Assembly (NCBI GenBank): GCA_016125385.1
Contig: WGLV01000055.1
Span: 36,695-100,694 of the forward strand
DNA length: 64,000 nt
Origin: a bacterium
Lineage (GTDB): Bacteria; Hinthialibacterota; Hinthialibacteria; Hinthialibacterales; Hinthialibacteraceae
Direction: 5' to 3'
The position numbers were made by a program, and so were the translations under genes. Positions 1-9,790 of this stretch are shown here, piece by piece. Under the pieces are notes generated by a model. It searched no databases, had not been told where the DNA came from, and worked only from the letters and a program-made list of their open reading frames with translations. Numbering within the stretch: the stretch's first letter is position 1; each line of letters begins with the position of its first letter.

Positions 1-450
1 GATCAGCTCAGTGACATGCGGCTCGGTTATCTGGGTTTTATTTTTCAGAGTTTCAACCTGATTCTGCAATCGACCGTATCGGAAAACATCCAGCTGCCGC
101 TGTACTACATGGGCTGGGATCCACTAAAAAGTGAAGACCGGGCGATGGAACTGGCGAAGCGGGTCGGGCTAGAAGAACGGATGAACCACCGCCCAATGGA
201 GCTTTCGGGCGGTCAGCAGCAGCGCGTGGCCATCGCTCGCGCGCTTGCCAACGATCCGGCGATTCTGCTGGCGGACGAACCCACCGGAAACCTCGATTCG
301 GCGACCGGCAACGAAATCATGAACCTGTTGCTCGAACTGAACCGGCAGGGGAAAACCATCATTATGGTGACCCACGAACCCGAACTGGCGGAATTCGCCT
401 CTCATCGGCTGTTTATGAGAGACGGGCTGATCGAACGCATTGAAAGCTGA
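1..450 (+). CDS. ABC transporter ATP-binding protein (MacB/LolD-like), 5' truncated by window edge
   Basis: Open in frame from base 1 (DQLSDMRLGYLGFIFQSFNLI); Q-loop FQSFNL, signature LSGGQQQRVAIARAL, Walker B ILLADEPTGNLD, H-loop MVTHE. Confidence 0.93.
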   Translation, partial: DQLSDMRLGYLGFIFQSFNLILQSTVSENIQLPLYYMGWDPLKSEDRAMELAKRVGLEERMNHRPMELSGGQQQRVAIARALANDPAILLADEPTGNLDSATGNEIMNLLLELNRQGKTIIMVTHEPELAEFASHRLFMRDGLIERIES

Positions 451-457
451 GTGAACC

Positions 458-1723
458 ATGCTTGGAAAATACCGACGGGAAGTCAAACTGGGCGTCAAAA
501 ATCTGCTTCTGCACAAGCTGCGTTCGTTCCTAACCATGCTGGGTGTGGTGTTTGGCGTGGGCAGCGTAATCGCCATGCTCGCCGTGGGCGAGGGGGCCAG
601 CAAGGAGGCGCTCGACCGCATCCGTAAGCTGGGCAGCCAGAATATCCTGATTACTTCGGCGAAATCGATTGAGGAGGAAACCACTACGAACTCGCGCATC
701 TTCATGAGCGTGTACGGCCTGCTATATGAAGACGAAAAGCGCATCGCGGAGAGTTTTCCCGATATCAAAACCACCGTGCCGGTCAAGGAAGTCCGCAAAC
801 AGGCGAGGCTGGGCGAACGAACAATGGAACTGCGCGTGGTCGGAACGACTCCGCAATGGTTCGATCTGGTGCAGCGGCCGCTGGTCAGTGGACGCATCCT
901 GTTGCAACGCGACTTCGATGATTTCGCGAACGTTGTCGTGTTAACCGAGCATGGCGTTCGGAAACTGCTCGCGACCAAGAACACCATCGGTCAGACGTTG
1001 CGCATCGGAACGGAATATTTTGAAGTGATCGGCATCGTACAAAACGCGGGAGTGATCGGAGGCGACATCCAGACGCCGGACCAGGAGATCGACGCCTACA
1101 TCCCGATCAGCGTCGCGCAGGAACGCTTCGGCGACGTGCAGACGCGCACCGTGGCGGGTTCGCAAACGCGTGAGAAGATCGAGCTCAATCAGATCATCGT
1201 ACAGGTGGGTTCGATCGATCAGGTTGAAGCGGCGGCGGCGGGCATCGAAGCCATGCTGAAGCGGTTTCACAAAAAAGTCGATTACCGAATCAGCGTGCCG
1301 CTGGCGCTATTGCGTCAGGCGGAAGCCACCAAGCGGACGTTCAACATCGTGCTTGGTTCCATCGCGGGAATCAGTCTGCTGGTCGGTGGAATTGGAATCA
1401 TGAACATCATGCTGGCGTCGGTAACCGAGCGGACGCGCGAAATCGGCATCCGGCGCGCGATCGGGGCGAAGAAGAAACAGATCATTCTACAATTCCTGAT
1501 CGAAACCGTGGTGCTCTCCACCACCGGCGGCATGATCGGGATGGGCATCGGCATCCTGATTCCCTGGATTATCACGCAACTCGCGGGCATGCCCACCGTT
1601 GTCAGTCCATTCAGTCTGGTTTTATCATTAGGGATCAGCATGGGCGTCGGTATCGTATTCGGCATCTATCCCGCGATCCGCGCGGCGAACCTCGATCCGA
1701 TCGTCGCGCTGCGGCATGAATGA
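458..1723 (+). CDS. ABC transporter permease, MacB/FtsX family
   Basis: MacB periplasmic core N-terminus (LRSFLTMLGVVFGVGSVIAMLAVGEGA) and C-terminal FtsX domain (GGIGIMNIMLASVTERTREIGIRRAIGAKK); 7 bp downstream of the ATPase. Confidence 0.93.
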   Translation: MLGKYRREVKLGVKNLLLHKLRSFLTMLGVVFGVGSVIAMLAVGEGASKEALDRIRKLGSQNILITSAKSIEEETTTNSRIFMSVYGLLYEDEKRIAESFPDIKTTVPVKEVRKQARLGERTMELRVVGTTPQWFDLVQRPLVSGRILLQRDFDDFANVVVLTEHGVRKLLATKNTIGQTLRIGTEYFEVIGIVQNAGVIGGDIQTPDQEIDAYIPISVAQERFGDVQTRTVAGSQTREKIELNQIIVQVGSIDQVEAAAAGIEAMLKRFHKKVDYRISVPLALLRQAEATKRTFNIVLGSIAGISLLVGGIGIMNIMLASVTERTREIGIRRAIGAKKKQIILQFLIETVVLSTTGGMIGMGIGILIPWIITQLAGMPTVVSPFSLVLSLGISMGVGIVFGIYPAIRAANLDPIVALRHE

Positions 1724-1768
1724 CCGGCGTTCCCGTTACGGCATCCAAACCAACTCAGGGGGAGGATT

Positions 1769-2527
1769 ATGAAAACGTCATTCATACTCACGCATCGAGG
1801 GCTCGCATCCCTGTTCGCACTCACGGCTTTTTGCCTGATTTCCATATCGGCATGGCCGGCTGAAACCATTAAAACCGATCAAGGCGATCTGGTTATTCAT
1901 CCCATCCAGCACGCCTCGTTCGTCATGACATGGGACGGGAAGACGATATATAACGATCCGGTCGGCGGTGAGGAAGCCTATGCTTCATTCGCGAAGCCGG
2001 ACCTCATTCTTCTAAGCGATATTCACGGCGATCATCTGAATCCGGATACGCTGAACGCACTGGTCAGCGATAATACGGTGATCGTTGCGCCGCAGGCGGT
2101 CTATGACAAACTGGATTCGAACTTGCAGGCGAAAACCACCATCGTCGCTAACGGGGCAACGACGGAATGGAACGGTGTAAAAATTGAAGCGCTTCCGATG
2201 TATAACCTTACGCCGGACCGGTTGAAATATCACACAAAAGGGCGCGGAAACGGATACGTTTTGAATATCGGAGGAAAGCGGATTTACATATCAGGCGACA
2301 CCGAAGATATTCCAGAAATGCGTTCGCTGAAAAATATCGACGTCGCGTTCCTCTGTATGAACCTGCCTTATACGATGACGATCGATCAGGCGGAGGACGC
2401 GGTGCTGGCCTTCAAGCCCGCGATCTGCATCCCCTATCATTACCGGGGCAGCGACGTTGAAGCATTTAAGAAGTCAGTCGAGTCAAAGTCGGATGTTCAT
2501 GTTATATTATTAAAATGGTATCCATGA
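1769..2527 (+). CDS. MBL-fold (UlaG-like) metal-dependent hydrolase with signal peptide
   Basis: HIQHASFVMTWDGKTIYNDP, LLSDIHGDHLNPDTL, ISGDTEDIPEM; N-terminal hydrophobic signal; upstream ggggagg RBS. Confidence 0.85.
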   Translation: MKTSFILTHRGLASLFALTAFCLISISAWPAETIKTDQGDLVIHPIQHASFVMTWDGKTIYNDPVGGEEAYASFAKPDLILLSDIHGDHLNPDTLNALVSDNTVIVAPQAVYDKLDSNLQAKTTIVANGATTEWNGVKIEALPMYNLTPDRLKYHTKGRGNGYVLNIGGKRIYISGDTEDIPEMRSLKNIDVAFLCMNLPYTMTIDQAEDAVLAFKPAICIPYHYRGSDVEAFKKSVESKSDVHVILLKWYP

Positions 2528-2573
2528 TGGATTTAATGCTTGATTCAATTTTATTTTTCAGGGGAGACATGCC

Positions 2574-5500
2574 GTGCGTTATTACGCGCCTTCTATTGTA
2601 TTGTTCGCCATCTTCGCCTCAACGTTCAGCTGGGGGCAACCCGTCATCAACGAAATCATGTACAACTCGTCCGTCGATGGGCTGGAGTATATCGAGTTGT
2701 ACAACCCCGGCCCTGACGCCGCCGATTTGACCGGCTGGACGCTGAAAGATAACGTCAATCAGCATGAGTTCAAATTCACGTCCGGCGCCAGGATTAACGC
2801 GGACGCGTATTACGTCGTGACGGATCACGCCAGTCTCTTTCAACAGACGTATGGCGTCAAAGCCGATCAGGACGGCGTTTCTTTTAACTTTTCCAATTCA
2901 GGGGACGCGGTACGCCTGTACAACGCAAGCAAGACGCTCATCGAGTCAGTTGAATACGACGACAACCCGCCGTGGCCCGAAGAAGCGGATGGAGTGGGGC
3001 CTTCTCTTGAACGACGGAACCCCAGAGCGCCCGCCAATCTCCCTCAGTCATGGGCCGCATCAACGGGCCAGGGTACGCCCGGCAAGCGTAATTCCACGTA
3101 TACCGCTCAACTCGAACCACTGATCTCCGAGATCGACCACTATCCCAGGCTTCCAGCGCCCGGCGAGGACGTCACGGTCACCGCGCGCGTCACCGATATC
3201 GAAAACCAGGTATCGTCGGTTCGCCTGTATTACGGGATGAACCGGGGGACGACCTACACAGCCGCGGCGATGTACGATGACGGACAGCATGGCGACGGTG
3301 AAGCGAACGACGGCGTCTATGGAGCCACGATTTCAGGCGGAAGCACGGGAGACATCCTGCGATTTTACGTTCAGGCGCGAAACACGGATAACCTGACAGC
3401 GTTATCGCCCGCCGATGGGCCGGACCTGCCCTGCATGACCGTCTTCGCTCGCCCCGTCACGGGTGAAAGCGTTTCATTTCTTCAGGTCGTCATGCGGCCC
3501 GAAGTCAATCAGGATTTTCTGGCGCGATACCAAACCGACGAATATTTTCCCGCGACATTTTATGATGGCGACAACGTGTATTATCAGGTTCAGATTCGCC
3601 ATCGCGGGCGTTCTAGAATTCAGAACGGGCGCTTTAAAATCAAATTTCCCCAAAGTCAGTTGTACCGTGGAAAGATCAGACGGCTGAATTTCAACGGAAC
3701 CGACACGGCGACGATCATTCGTGAATATCTCAGTTTTCAGTTGTACCAGGACGCCGGGTTACCCAACATGGAAACCGAACTGGTCCGGCTGCATATCAAC
3801 GGAGAATCAACACGCGGAACGCCCTACCGAGTGTGCATCGAAAATCCGGATTCGGCGTTTCTTCAACGGCGTGATTATTTTCTGCGCGATGATGGAAATC
3901 TATACAAAACCACACTGGACGGGACGCCGCAAAACAAGGCGACGTGGCGATACATCGGCGACGACCCCGCGCTGTATAGCGGGTGTTACATTAAACAGAC
4001 GAATGAAGAAGAAGCCGATTACAGCGATGTGATTCGCTTCTGCAAAACGCTGGAAGAGTCGGAGCCGTGGGAGCCCGATTTTCAATCCAAGGTGTATTCT
4101 GTCTTGAATACCGACGATTTCATCCGCTGGATGGCGGTTTCAGCCTGCGTGGCGCATTGGGATTCCCCCTTCACGGATCACGGCCAGAATTACATATTGT
4201 ACAACAACCCCGCTACAGGTCAGTTTCACGTGCTTGCCTGGGACCTCAACGGAACGTTCAATTACACATCCAATCAAAACGATCTGAACTACCGCAAACT
4301 GTATACCCACATTCGTTCGACCAAGTTGCCCGCCATCAATAAAATACTCAGCCATCCGGTTTTCGGCGCACAGTATTACCGCGAAATCGATCAGCTGATG
4401 AACTCTCTGTTCTCGCAGAGTTCGATGGACGCGCGCATCGACCGCGCGCGGGATCAATTGAAATTATCAAACAGTTCCGTCAGTTTTTTAAAGACCTACG
4501 TGCGGCAGCGCAACATCGACATGGCGAACTGGATCAATCACGATCAGGGCGTGGCTTTTATTACGGAACCCGCCTATCAGGCGAACATCAAGGACGTGTA
4601 TCGCTATCGCGCCACAGCGGTCGACTATCGCGCCAATCAACCAGTGACGTACTCTTTAAGCCAAAGCCCCGGCTGGTTAAGCGTGGATGAAAAAAGCGGC
4701 GAGTTATTCGGCGTCCCCACGGAGGGAGGCGAGTTCCCGGTGAGGCTCGACGCGAAGACCAAAGGCGGAGTCACCATCTCTCAAACTTTCACGATCGCCG
4801 TGGAGGATTCTCTGCCCCGGTTGCTGGTCAATTTCAACGAACCGGGAAGCGCCATTCAGGACCATAGCACGTTTCAAAATAACGGAACCCTGCGAGGAAG
4901 CGCGAGCAAGACGACCGGCCGTCTGGGCAACGGCGTCATTCTCTCCTCCAACGCATATGCAACGATTCCACAAGATGATTCACTGAACCTGACCGGGGCG
5001 ATCACGGTTGAAGCCTGGATCCGGCCTAATTCGATCTCCAACGGAAACCCGACCATCATCACCAAGGGCAATACCGACGAATTCAATTATACGCTCATGC
5101 TTGGATACGGCCCCTGGAACTGGGACGCGATGGAACCCTGTTTCATGCCTCATCGTTTTGATATTGAAAATCGCGTGTACTACGGCCGCAAAGAAATCGA
5201 AGCGCGTCTGCAAAACAGGCAGTGGGTGCATATCGCGGGGACGTACGATTCGAGTCAGGAACTCGTTGGAGTGTACGCCAACAACTACCGGATCGTCAAA
5301 AGCGCCGCGCGTTGCGAAATGGTGGTCAACACTTCTCAACTCTCCATCGGCGTGAGCGGAAGTCTTGGTTTTCAAGGCGTTGTTGACGACATCAAGATTC
5401 TCCCGTTCGCCAAATCGGCGTTCGCGGCGGGGTTATGCCTGTCGAGCGTGGACGCCGCGGCCGTTTCATCCGCGCAACAACGGATTTCACTTTCACTTTC

Positions 5501-6206
5501 TGAATACCGCGACGACGCCGTCGATACCGGCGGTTTCTGCCTGTACGCCGAGCCAAACGGTGAATGGTTAAAACTACCCAGCCAGCCGCTTAGACCGGGA
5601 CAAACCGTTTCGTTCTGGCTCGACGATCTCGGGCTCGAAACACCGTTAGGCGACAGCGGATCGATCAGTCTCTACCCCATAAATTCATTCGGAGACTCCG
5701 CCAAAGAAACCATCCTCGATTACGCGGCGTGGGGCGCTCCCGCCGCCATGAACGAACCGGCGGTCAGTGCGGGCGTCTGGCTTCCCGGCCGGGCGATTGC
5801 ATTGAATGGCGGCGCTCCCAAAACGCTTTCGCTCAAACAATTCGCCGATAACGATGACATGGATGAAGACTGGCAGGCGCTTCCACAGCAACTGGAGGGT
5901 CCTGTATTGAGTGCGTTCCAGGTCGAAAACGGCGCGGCGGCCATCAGCCATCCCAACGTCACGCTCAACCTGACCGCAGGACAATCAAATGCGCCGAAAA
6001 CCATGCGGATTTCCAATTCGCCAGTCTTCACCGACGAGTGGAAGACGTATTCAAAAACCGCAAACTGGACGCTCTCGCCAGGAGACGGGATAAAAACCGT
6101 CTACATCCAGGTCGCGGATGGTAATGGCGAGAGGTCGCCAGTCTATACTGATACCATTGAATTACGCGCCGACACCATGATTCAACAATGGCGGCGTATA
6201 CAATAA
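2574..6206 (+). CDS. Secreted CotH-kinase-like protein with lamin-tail (LTD) and LamG-like domains
   Basis: Signal peptide; LTD (VINEIMYNSSVDGLEYIELYNPGPDAADLTGWTL); CotH-like core (RHRGRSRIQNGRFKIKFPQSQLYRGKIRRLNFNGT ... LAWDLNGTF); LamG-like (ITVEAWIRPNSISNGNPTIITKG). Confidence 0.82.
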   Translation: MRYYAPSIVLFAIFASTFSWGQPVINEIMYNSSVDGLEYIELYNPGPDAADLTGWTLKDNVNQHEFKFTSGARINADAYYVVTDHASLFQQTYGVKADQDGVSFNFSNSGDAVRLYNASKTLIESVEYDDNPPWPEEADGVGPSLERRNPRAPANLPQSWAASTGQGTPGKRNSTYTAQLEPLISEIDHYPRLPAPGEDVTVTARVTDIENQVSSVRLYYGMNRGTTYTAAAMYDDGQHGDGEANDGVYGATISGGSTGDILRFYVQARNTDNLTALSPADGPDLPCMTVFARPVTGESVSFLQVVMRPEVNQDFLARYQTDEYFPATFYDGDNVYYQVQIRHRGRSRIQNGRFKIKFPQSQLYRGKIRRLNFNGTDTATIIREYLSFQLYQDAGLPNMETELVRLHINGESTRGTPYRVCIENPDSAFLQRRDYFLRDDGNLYKTTLDGTPQNKATWRYIGDDPALYSGCYIKQTNEEEADYSDVIRFCKTLEESEPWEPDFQSKVYSVLNTDDFIRWMAVSACVAHWDSPFTDHGQNYILYNNPATGQFHVLAWDLNGTFNYTSNQNDLNYRKLYTHIRSTKLPAINKILSHPVFGAQYYREIDQLMNSLFSQSSMDARIDRARDQLKLSNSSVSFLKTYVRQRNIDMANWINHDQGVAFITEPAYQANIKDVYRYRATAVDYRANQPVTYSLSQSPGWLSVDEKSGELFGVPTEGGEFPVRLDAKTKGGVTISQTFTIAVEDSLPRLLVNFNEPGSAIQDHSTFQNNGTLRGSASKTTGRLGNGVILSSNAYATIPQDDSLNLTGAITVEAWIRPNSISNGNPTIITKGNTDEFNYTLMLGYGPWNWDAMEPCFMPHRFDIENRVYYGRKEIEARLQNRQWVHIAGTYDSSQELVGVYANNYRIVKSAARCEMVVNTSQLSIGVSGSLGFQGVVDDIKILPFAKSAFAAGLCLSSVDAAAVSSAQQRISLSLSEYRDDAVDTGGFCLYAEPNGEWLKLPSQPLRPGQTVSFWLDDLGLETPLGDSGSISLYPINSFGDSAKETILDYAAWGAPAAMNEPAVSAGVWLPGRAIALNGGAPKTLSLKQFADNDDMDEDWQALPQQLEGPVLSAFQVENGAAAISHPNVTLNLTAGQSNAPKTMRISNSPVFTDEWKTYSKTANWTLSPGDGIKTVYIQVADGNGERSPVYTDTIELRADTMIQQWRRIQ

Positions 6207-6229
6207 GCGAACTGGACGGTTAATTTGAA

Positions 6230-7438
6230 ATGAGCATGATTCATCGTCGACGATTCATCCAACACGCCTCAATGGGCGCGTTGTCCGCCTGCGCACTGTT
6301 TTCACGAAAAGGATTCGCCATGAGCGGTAATGAGTATCTGACGTTTATCGGAACGTACAGCACTCGCGGCAGCGAAGGCATCTATTCCTGCGTTTTCAAC
6401 GCGGGAACGGGCGAATTGACCCGTCTCGCCGCGACCGGCGGCGTCGACAATCCGTCATTCGTCTCTATTGATCCAACCAGGCGGTATCTGTACGCGGTAA
6501 ACGAGACGTCATCCTATCAAGGCAAACCGGGCGGATCGGTCAGCGCGTTTTCCATCAACTCTGAATCGGGCGCGCTGACTCCGATCAATCGGAAAGCAAC
6601 GCATGGCGCGGCTCCGTGTTATGTCACCGTCGATGCGAAAGCGAAATTCGTGTTGGTCGCCAATTATACGGGCGGAAACGTCGCGGTATTGCCAATTGAA
6701 GAAAGCGGCGCGTTGGGCGAAGCGTGTTGCGTCATACAACACAAAGGCTCCAGCGTGAATCCCAGCCGTCAGAAGGAACCGCACGCGCATTCCATCGTCT
6801 TGTCTAAAGACAATCGCTATACGTTCTCGCCGGACCTGGGCATCGACAAAATCATGATCGACCGGCTCAATCCTGAAACGGGTGAGTTGACGCCGAACGA
6901 TCCCCCCTTCGCGGCGGTCGCACCCGGCGCCGGTCCGCGCCATTTCACCTTTCATCCCAATGATCGTTTCGCCTACGTGATATGTGAACTGAATTCGACG
7001 ATCACCGCGTTCGCGTACGATGAAGATTCTGGCGCGCTGGAAACGCTGCAAACGGTTTCAACTCTGCCGGATGGATTCAGCGGTTCCAGCCATTGCGCCG
7101 ATATTCACGTTTCAGCAAACGGAAAATGGCTGTACGGCTCGAATCGCGGGCACGATTCCATCGCGATCTATCAGATCGGCGGCGATGGCCGGCTCACATT
7201 GTCCGGAATCGTATCCACTCACGGCAAGACGCCGCGTAATTTCAATATCGACCCAAGCGGGGGCTGGGTTCTCGCCGCGAATCAGGATTCGGATTCGATC
7301 ACTATTTTCAGCATCGATCACGAAAACGGTTTGCTGACCGAAACAGGACAGATCAGTATTCCCGCGCCGGTATGCATTCAATTCATGGGAGAGATGGGAA
7401 CGTCGGCGGTAAAAGACGCTTCCGCCTCCCCGCAATAA
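6230..7438 (+). CDS. Lactonase family protein (6-phosphogluconolactonase-like beta-propeller), exported
   Basis: GTYSTRGSEGIYSCVFNAGTGELT, LYAVNE, HPNDRFAYVICELNSTITAF repeats; N-terminal RRRFIQHASMGALSACAL twin-arginine-like signal. Confidence 0.87.
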   Translation: MSMIHRRRFIQHASMGALSACALFSRKGFAMSGNEYLTFIGTYSTRGSEGIYSCVFNAGTGELTRLAATGGVDNPSFVSIDPTRRYLYAVNETSSYQGKPGGSVSAFSINSESGALTPINRKATHGAAPCYVTVDAKAKFVLVANYTGGNVAVLPIEESGALGEACCVIQHKGSSVNPSRQKEPHAHSIVLSKDNRYTFSPDLGIDKIMIDRLNPETGELTPNDPPFAAVAPGAGPRHFTFHPNDRFAYVICELNSTITAFAYDEDSGALETLQTVSTLPDGFSGSSHCADIHVSANGKWLYGSNRGHDSIAIYQIGGDGRLTLSGIVSTHGKTPRNFNIDPSGGWVLAANQDSDSITIFSIDHENGLLTETGQISIPAPVCIQFMGEMGTSAVKDASASPQ

Positions 7439-7462
7439 AACCATGCCTCATTACAAAGCGAC

Positions 7463-7502
7463 AAAAAAGCCCCATCCTGAATACCATCGGATGGGGCTTT
7501 CA
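7463..7502. terminator. Bidirectional rho-independent terminator between convergent genes
   Basis: aaaaaagccccatcc tgaatacca(tc) ggatggggcttt; A-rich on one side and T-rich on the other. Confidence 0.8.
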
Positions 7503-7522
7503 CATTCATGGTCTCAAAAAAG

Positions 7523-9748
7523 TTACTCCAGCGTAAACCGCGCTTTCTTGCAATCGCTGGAGCTGGTTCCAACAAAGACTTCAAACTCGCCGGGTTCGGG
7601 TTGAAATTTCATGTCCTCCGTCCAGAAGGCGAGATCGCCGCTGTCGAGCGTGAATTCGACGGTTTTCGATTCGCCGGGATTCAGATGAATCTTGTCGAAA
7701 CCCCGCAGTTCCTTCACCGGCTGGGCAACGCTGCCCACCAGATCGCGAATGTAGAGCTGAACGACTTCGTCTCCCATCACGGAGCCTGTATTTTTCACAT
7801 CGACTGATACGGTCAGCGTATGGTTGATGTTGATCGTTTCCGCATTGAGACGCGGAGCTGAATATTCATACGTTGTGTAGCTTAAACCATAGCCGAACGG
7901 ATAAAGCGGTTCGTTGGGGCAATCAATGTATTTGGATACGTATGGGACGTCTTGAGGCGGGCGTGGCCGGCCCGTATTGAGATGATTGTAGTAAACGGGA
8001 ATCTGTCCCACGGCGGCGGGAAATGAGATCGGCAGCTTTCCGCTGGGGTTGTAATCGCCGAATAGTACATCGGCGATGGCGTGACCGCCCATCGTGCCGA
8101 GCTGCCACGCGTTGACGATGGCGGGCACGTGTTCGGCGCACCAGTCAAGCACCAGCGGACGCCCGGTCATGAGCACCATCACCACCGGTTTGCCAGCTTT
8201 TACCACCGCTTTGACCAGATCAAGTTGATCGCCGGGCAAGCCGATATGAGCTCGGCTTTTGGATTCGCCCGACATGTCGCCGTTCTCACCCACAACCAGA
8301 ATCACGCAATCGGCTTCAGCCGCGGCTAAAGCCGCGCGGTCGATCAACTCAGGAGGGCAGACTCCATGATCCCTGCAACCGGGTTCATAGGTCACCACGG
8401 TTTGAGTTGAAACTTTCGCCTTTACGCCTTCAAGGGGAGTGACGACTTCTTCATTTTTGCCCTGCGCGGGCCATGACCCCATCATGTCTTCAAATTTTTT
8501 GCTGTCGGCCAATTGGCCAATGACGGCGATCTTTTCGATGTTTTTCTTTAATGGAAGAAGGCCGCCTTCGTTTTTCAACAGAACGATGGATTCACGCGCC
8601 ACTTCACGCGCCGCCTGAAGATGCTCGTCCGACAAGGTGACTTTTTCCTTGCGGGCCGGGTCGATGTATTTGTATGGATCATCGAACATACCCAGTTCAT
8701 ACTTCACTCGCAGGACGCGGCGCACGGCGTCATCCACCCACTCTTCAGGAATCTCACCCTTGCTGACCAGTTCGCCGAGATAATCGAAATAGGCTTTGGA
8801 TTCCATATCCATGTCAGAGCCTGCAGCGATGGCGAGCTTTGCGGCCTCACGATTATCTTCGGCGACTCCGTGGATCACCATTTCACCGAATGAGTTCCAG
8901 TCAGAGACTACGAAGCCCTGGAAATTCCATTCGCCTTTGAGCACCTGCTTGACGAGAAACTTGTTTCCACTGGCGGGCATACGATCGAGAACATTGAAGG
9001 CGTTCATCAGGGTGGCGACCCCCGCGTTCACCGCCGCGTGAAACGGCGGAAGGTAGACCTCGCGCATCACGCGTTCGGAGACATCGACGGTATTGTAGTC
9101 ACGTCCCCCTTCCGCCGCGCCGTACCCAGCGAAGTGTTTGGCGCAGGCGATGATGGTGTCGGAACGGCTGAGGTCATCGCCCTGGAATCCATGAACGCGC
9201 GCCTCAGCGATGCGTGAGCCCAGGTACGTGTCTTCTCCCGCGCCTTCCATCACCCGGCCCCAACGGGGATCGCGGGCGATATCGACCATCGGAGCAAAAG
9301 TCCAATGCAATCCCGACGCGGAGGCCTCAATCGCCGCAATGCGCGCCGAACGTTCGATCGCCTCCAAATCCCAGCTGGCGGCTTCCGCGAGCGGGATGGG
9401 GAAAATGGTACGGTAGCCGTGAATTACATCATGCGCGTACAACAAGGGGATGCCGAGACGCGATTCTTCAACAGCGATTTTTTGCAGCGACTTCTGGTAA
9501 TCCAGATCGACGATGTTCAGAAACGATCCGATTATCCCCGAACGAACTGATTCCTCCAGATCGATGCGCCGGCCGTCCTGAGTCCCCGTTGCGTAGCCGC
9601 CGTTCAACTGATTGAGTTGCCCCACTTTTTCGGCGAGGTTCATTCTGGCCAGCAGATCGTCGACTTTCGCTTCGATACGTGGATCGTGCGCGAAAGCGGC
9701 GGCCGCGAACAATGGAGTCAGCAGGAGAGTGAGTAGCATTCGTTTCAT
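7523..9748 (-). CDS. Glycoside hydrolase family 3 beta-glucosidase/xylosidase-like, secreted
   Basis: GFVVSDWNSFGEM nucleophile motif, KHFAGYGAAEGGRDYN, fibronectin-III-like C-terminus (VKNTGSVMGDEVVQLYI); start refined to MKRMLLTLLLTPLFAAAAFA. Confidence 0.93.
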   Translation of the reverse strand: MKRMLLTLLLTPLFAAAAFAHDPRIEAKVDDLLARMNLAEKVGQLNQLNGGYATGTQDGRRIDLEESVRSGIIGSFLNIVDLDYQKSLQKIAVEESRLGIPLLYAHDVIHGYRTIFPIPLAEAASWDLEAIERSARIAAIEASASGLHWTFAPMVDIARDPRWGRVMEGAGEDTYLGSRIAEARVHGFQGDDLSRSDTIIACAKHFAGYGAAEGGRDYNTVDVSERVMREVYLPPFHAAVNAGVATLMNAFNVLDRMPASGNKFLVKQVLKGEWNFQGFVVSDWNSFGEMVIHGVAEDNREAAKLAIAAGSDMDMESKAYFDYLGELVSKGEIPEEWVDDAVRRVLRVKYELGMFDDPYKYIDPARKEKVTLSDEHLQAAREVARESIVLLKNEGGLLPLKKNIEKIAVIGQLADSKKFEDMMGSWPAQGKNEEVVTPLEGVKAKVSTQTVVTYEPGCRDHGVCPPELIDRAALAAAEADCVILVVGENGDMSGESKSRAHIGLPGDQLDLVKAVVKAGKPVVMVLMTGRPLVLDWCAEHVPAIVNAWQLGTMGGHAIADVLFGDYNPSGKLPISFPAAVGQIPVYYNHLNTGRPRPPQDVPYVSKYIDCPNEPLYPFGYGLSYTTYEYSAPRLNAETININHTLTVSVDVKNTGSVMGDEVVQLYIRDLVGSVAQPVKELRGFDKIHLNPGESKTVEFTLDSGDLAFWTEDMKFQPEPGEFEVFVGTSSSDCKKARFTLE

Positions 9749-9790
9749 GTTGGTTTCTCCATTTCGATGCAGTGCGGCGATGAGCAATCA

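Noticed and set aside
169-987. 272-aa minus-strand ORF opposite the ABC transporter genes
   Set aside because: Antisense shadow ORF; the plus strand has clear ABC ATPase and MacB permease motifs, while this translation is Arg/Ser-rich without recognisable domains.
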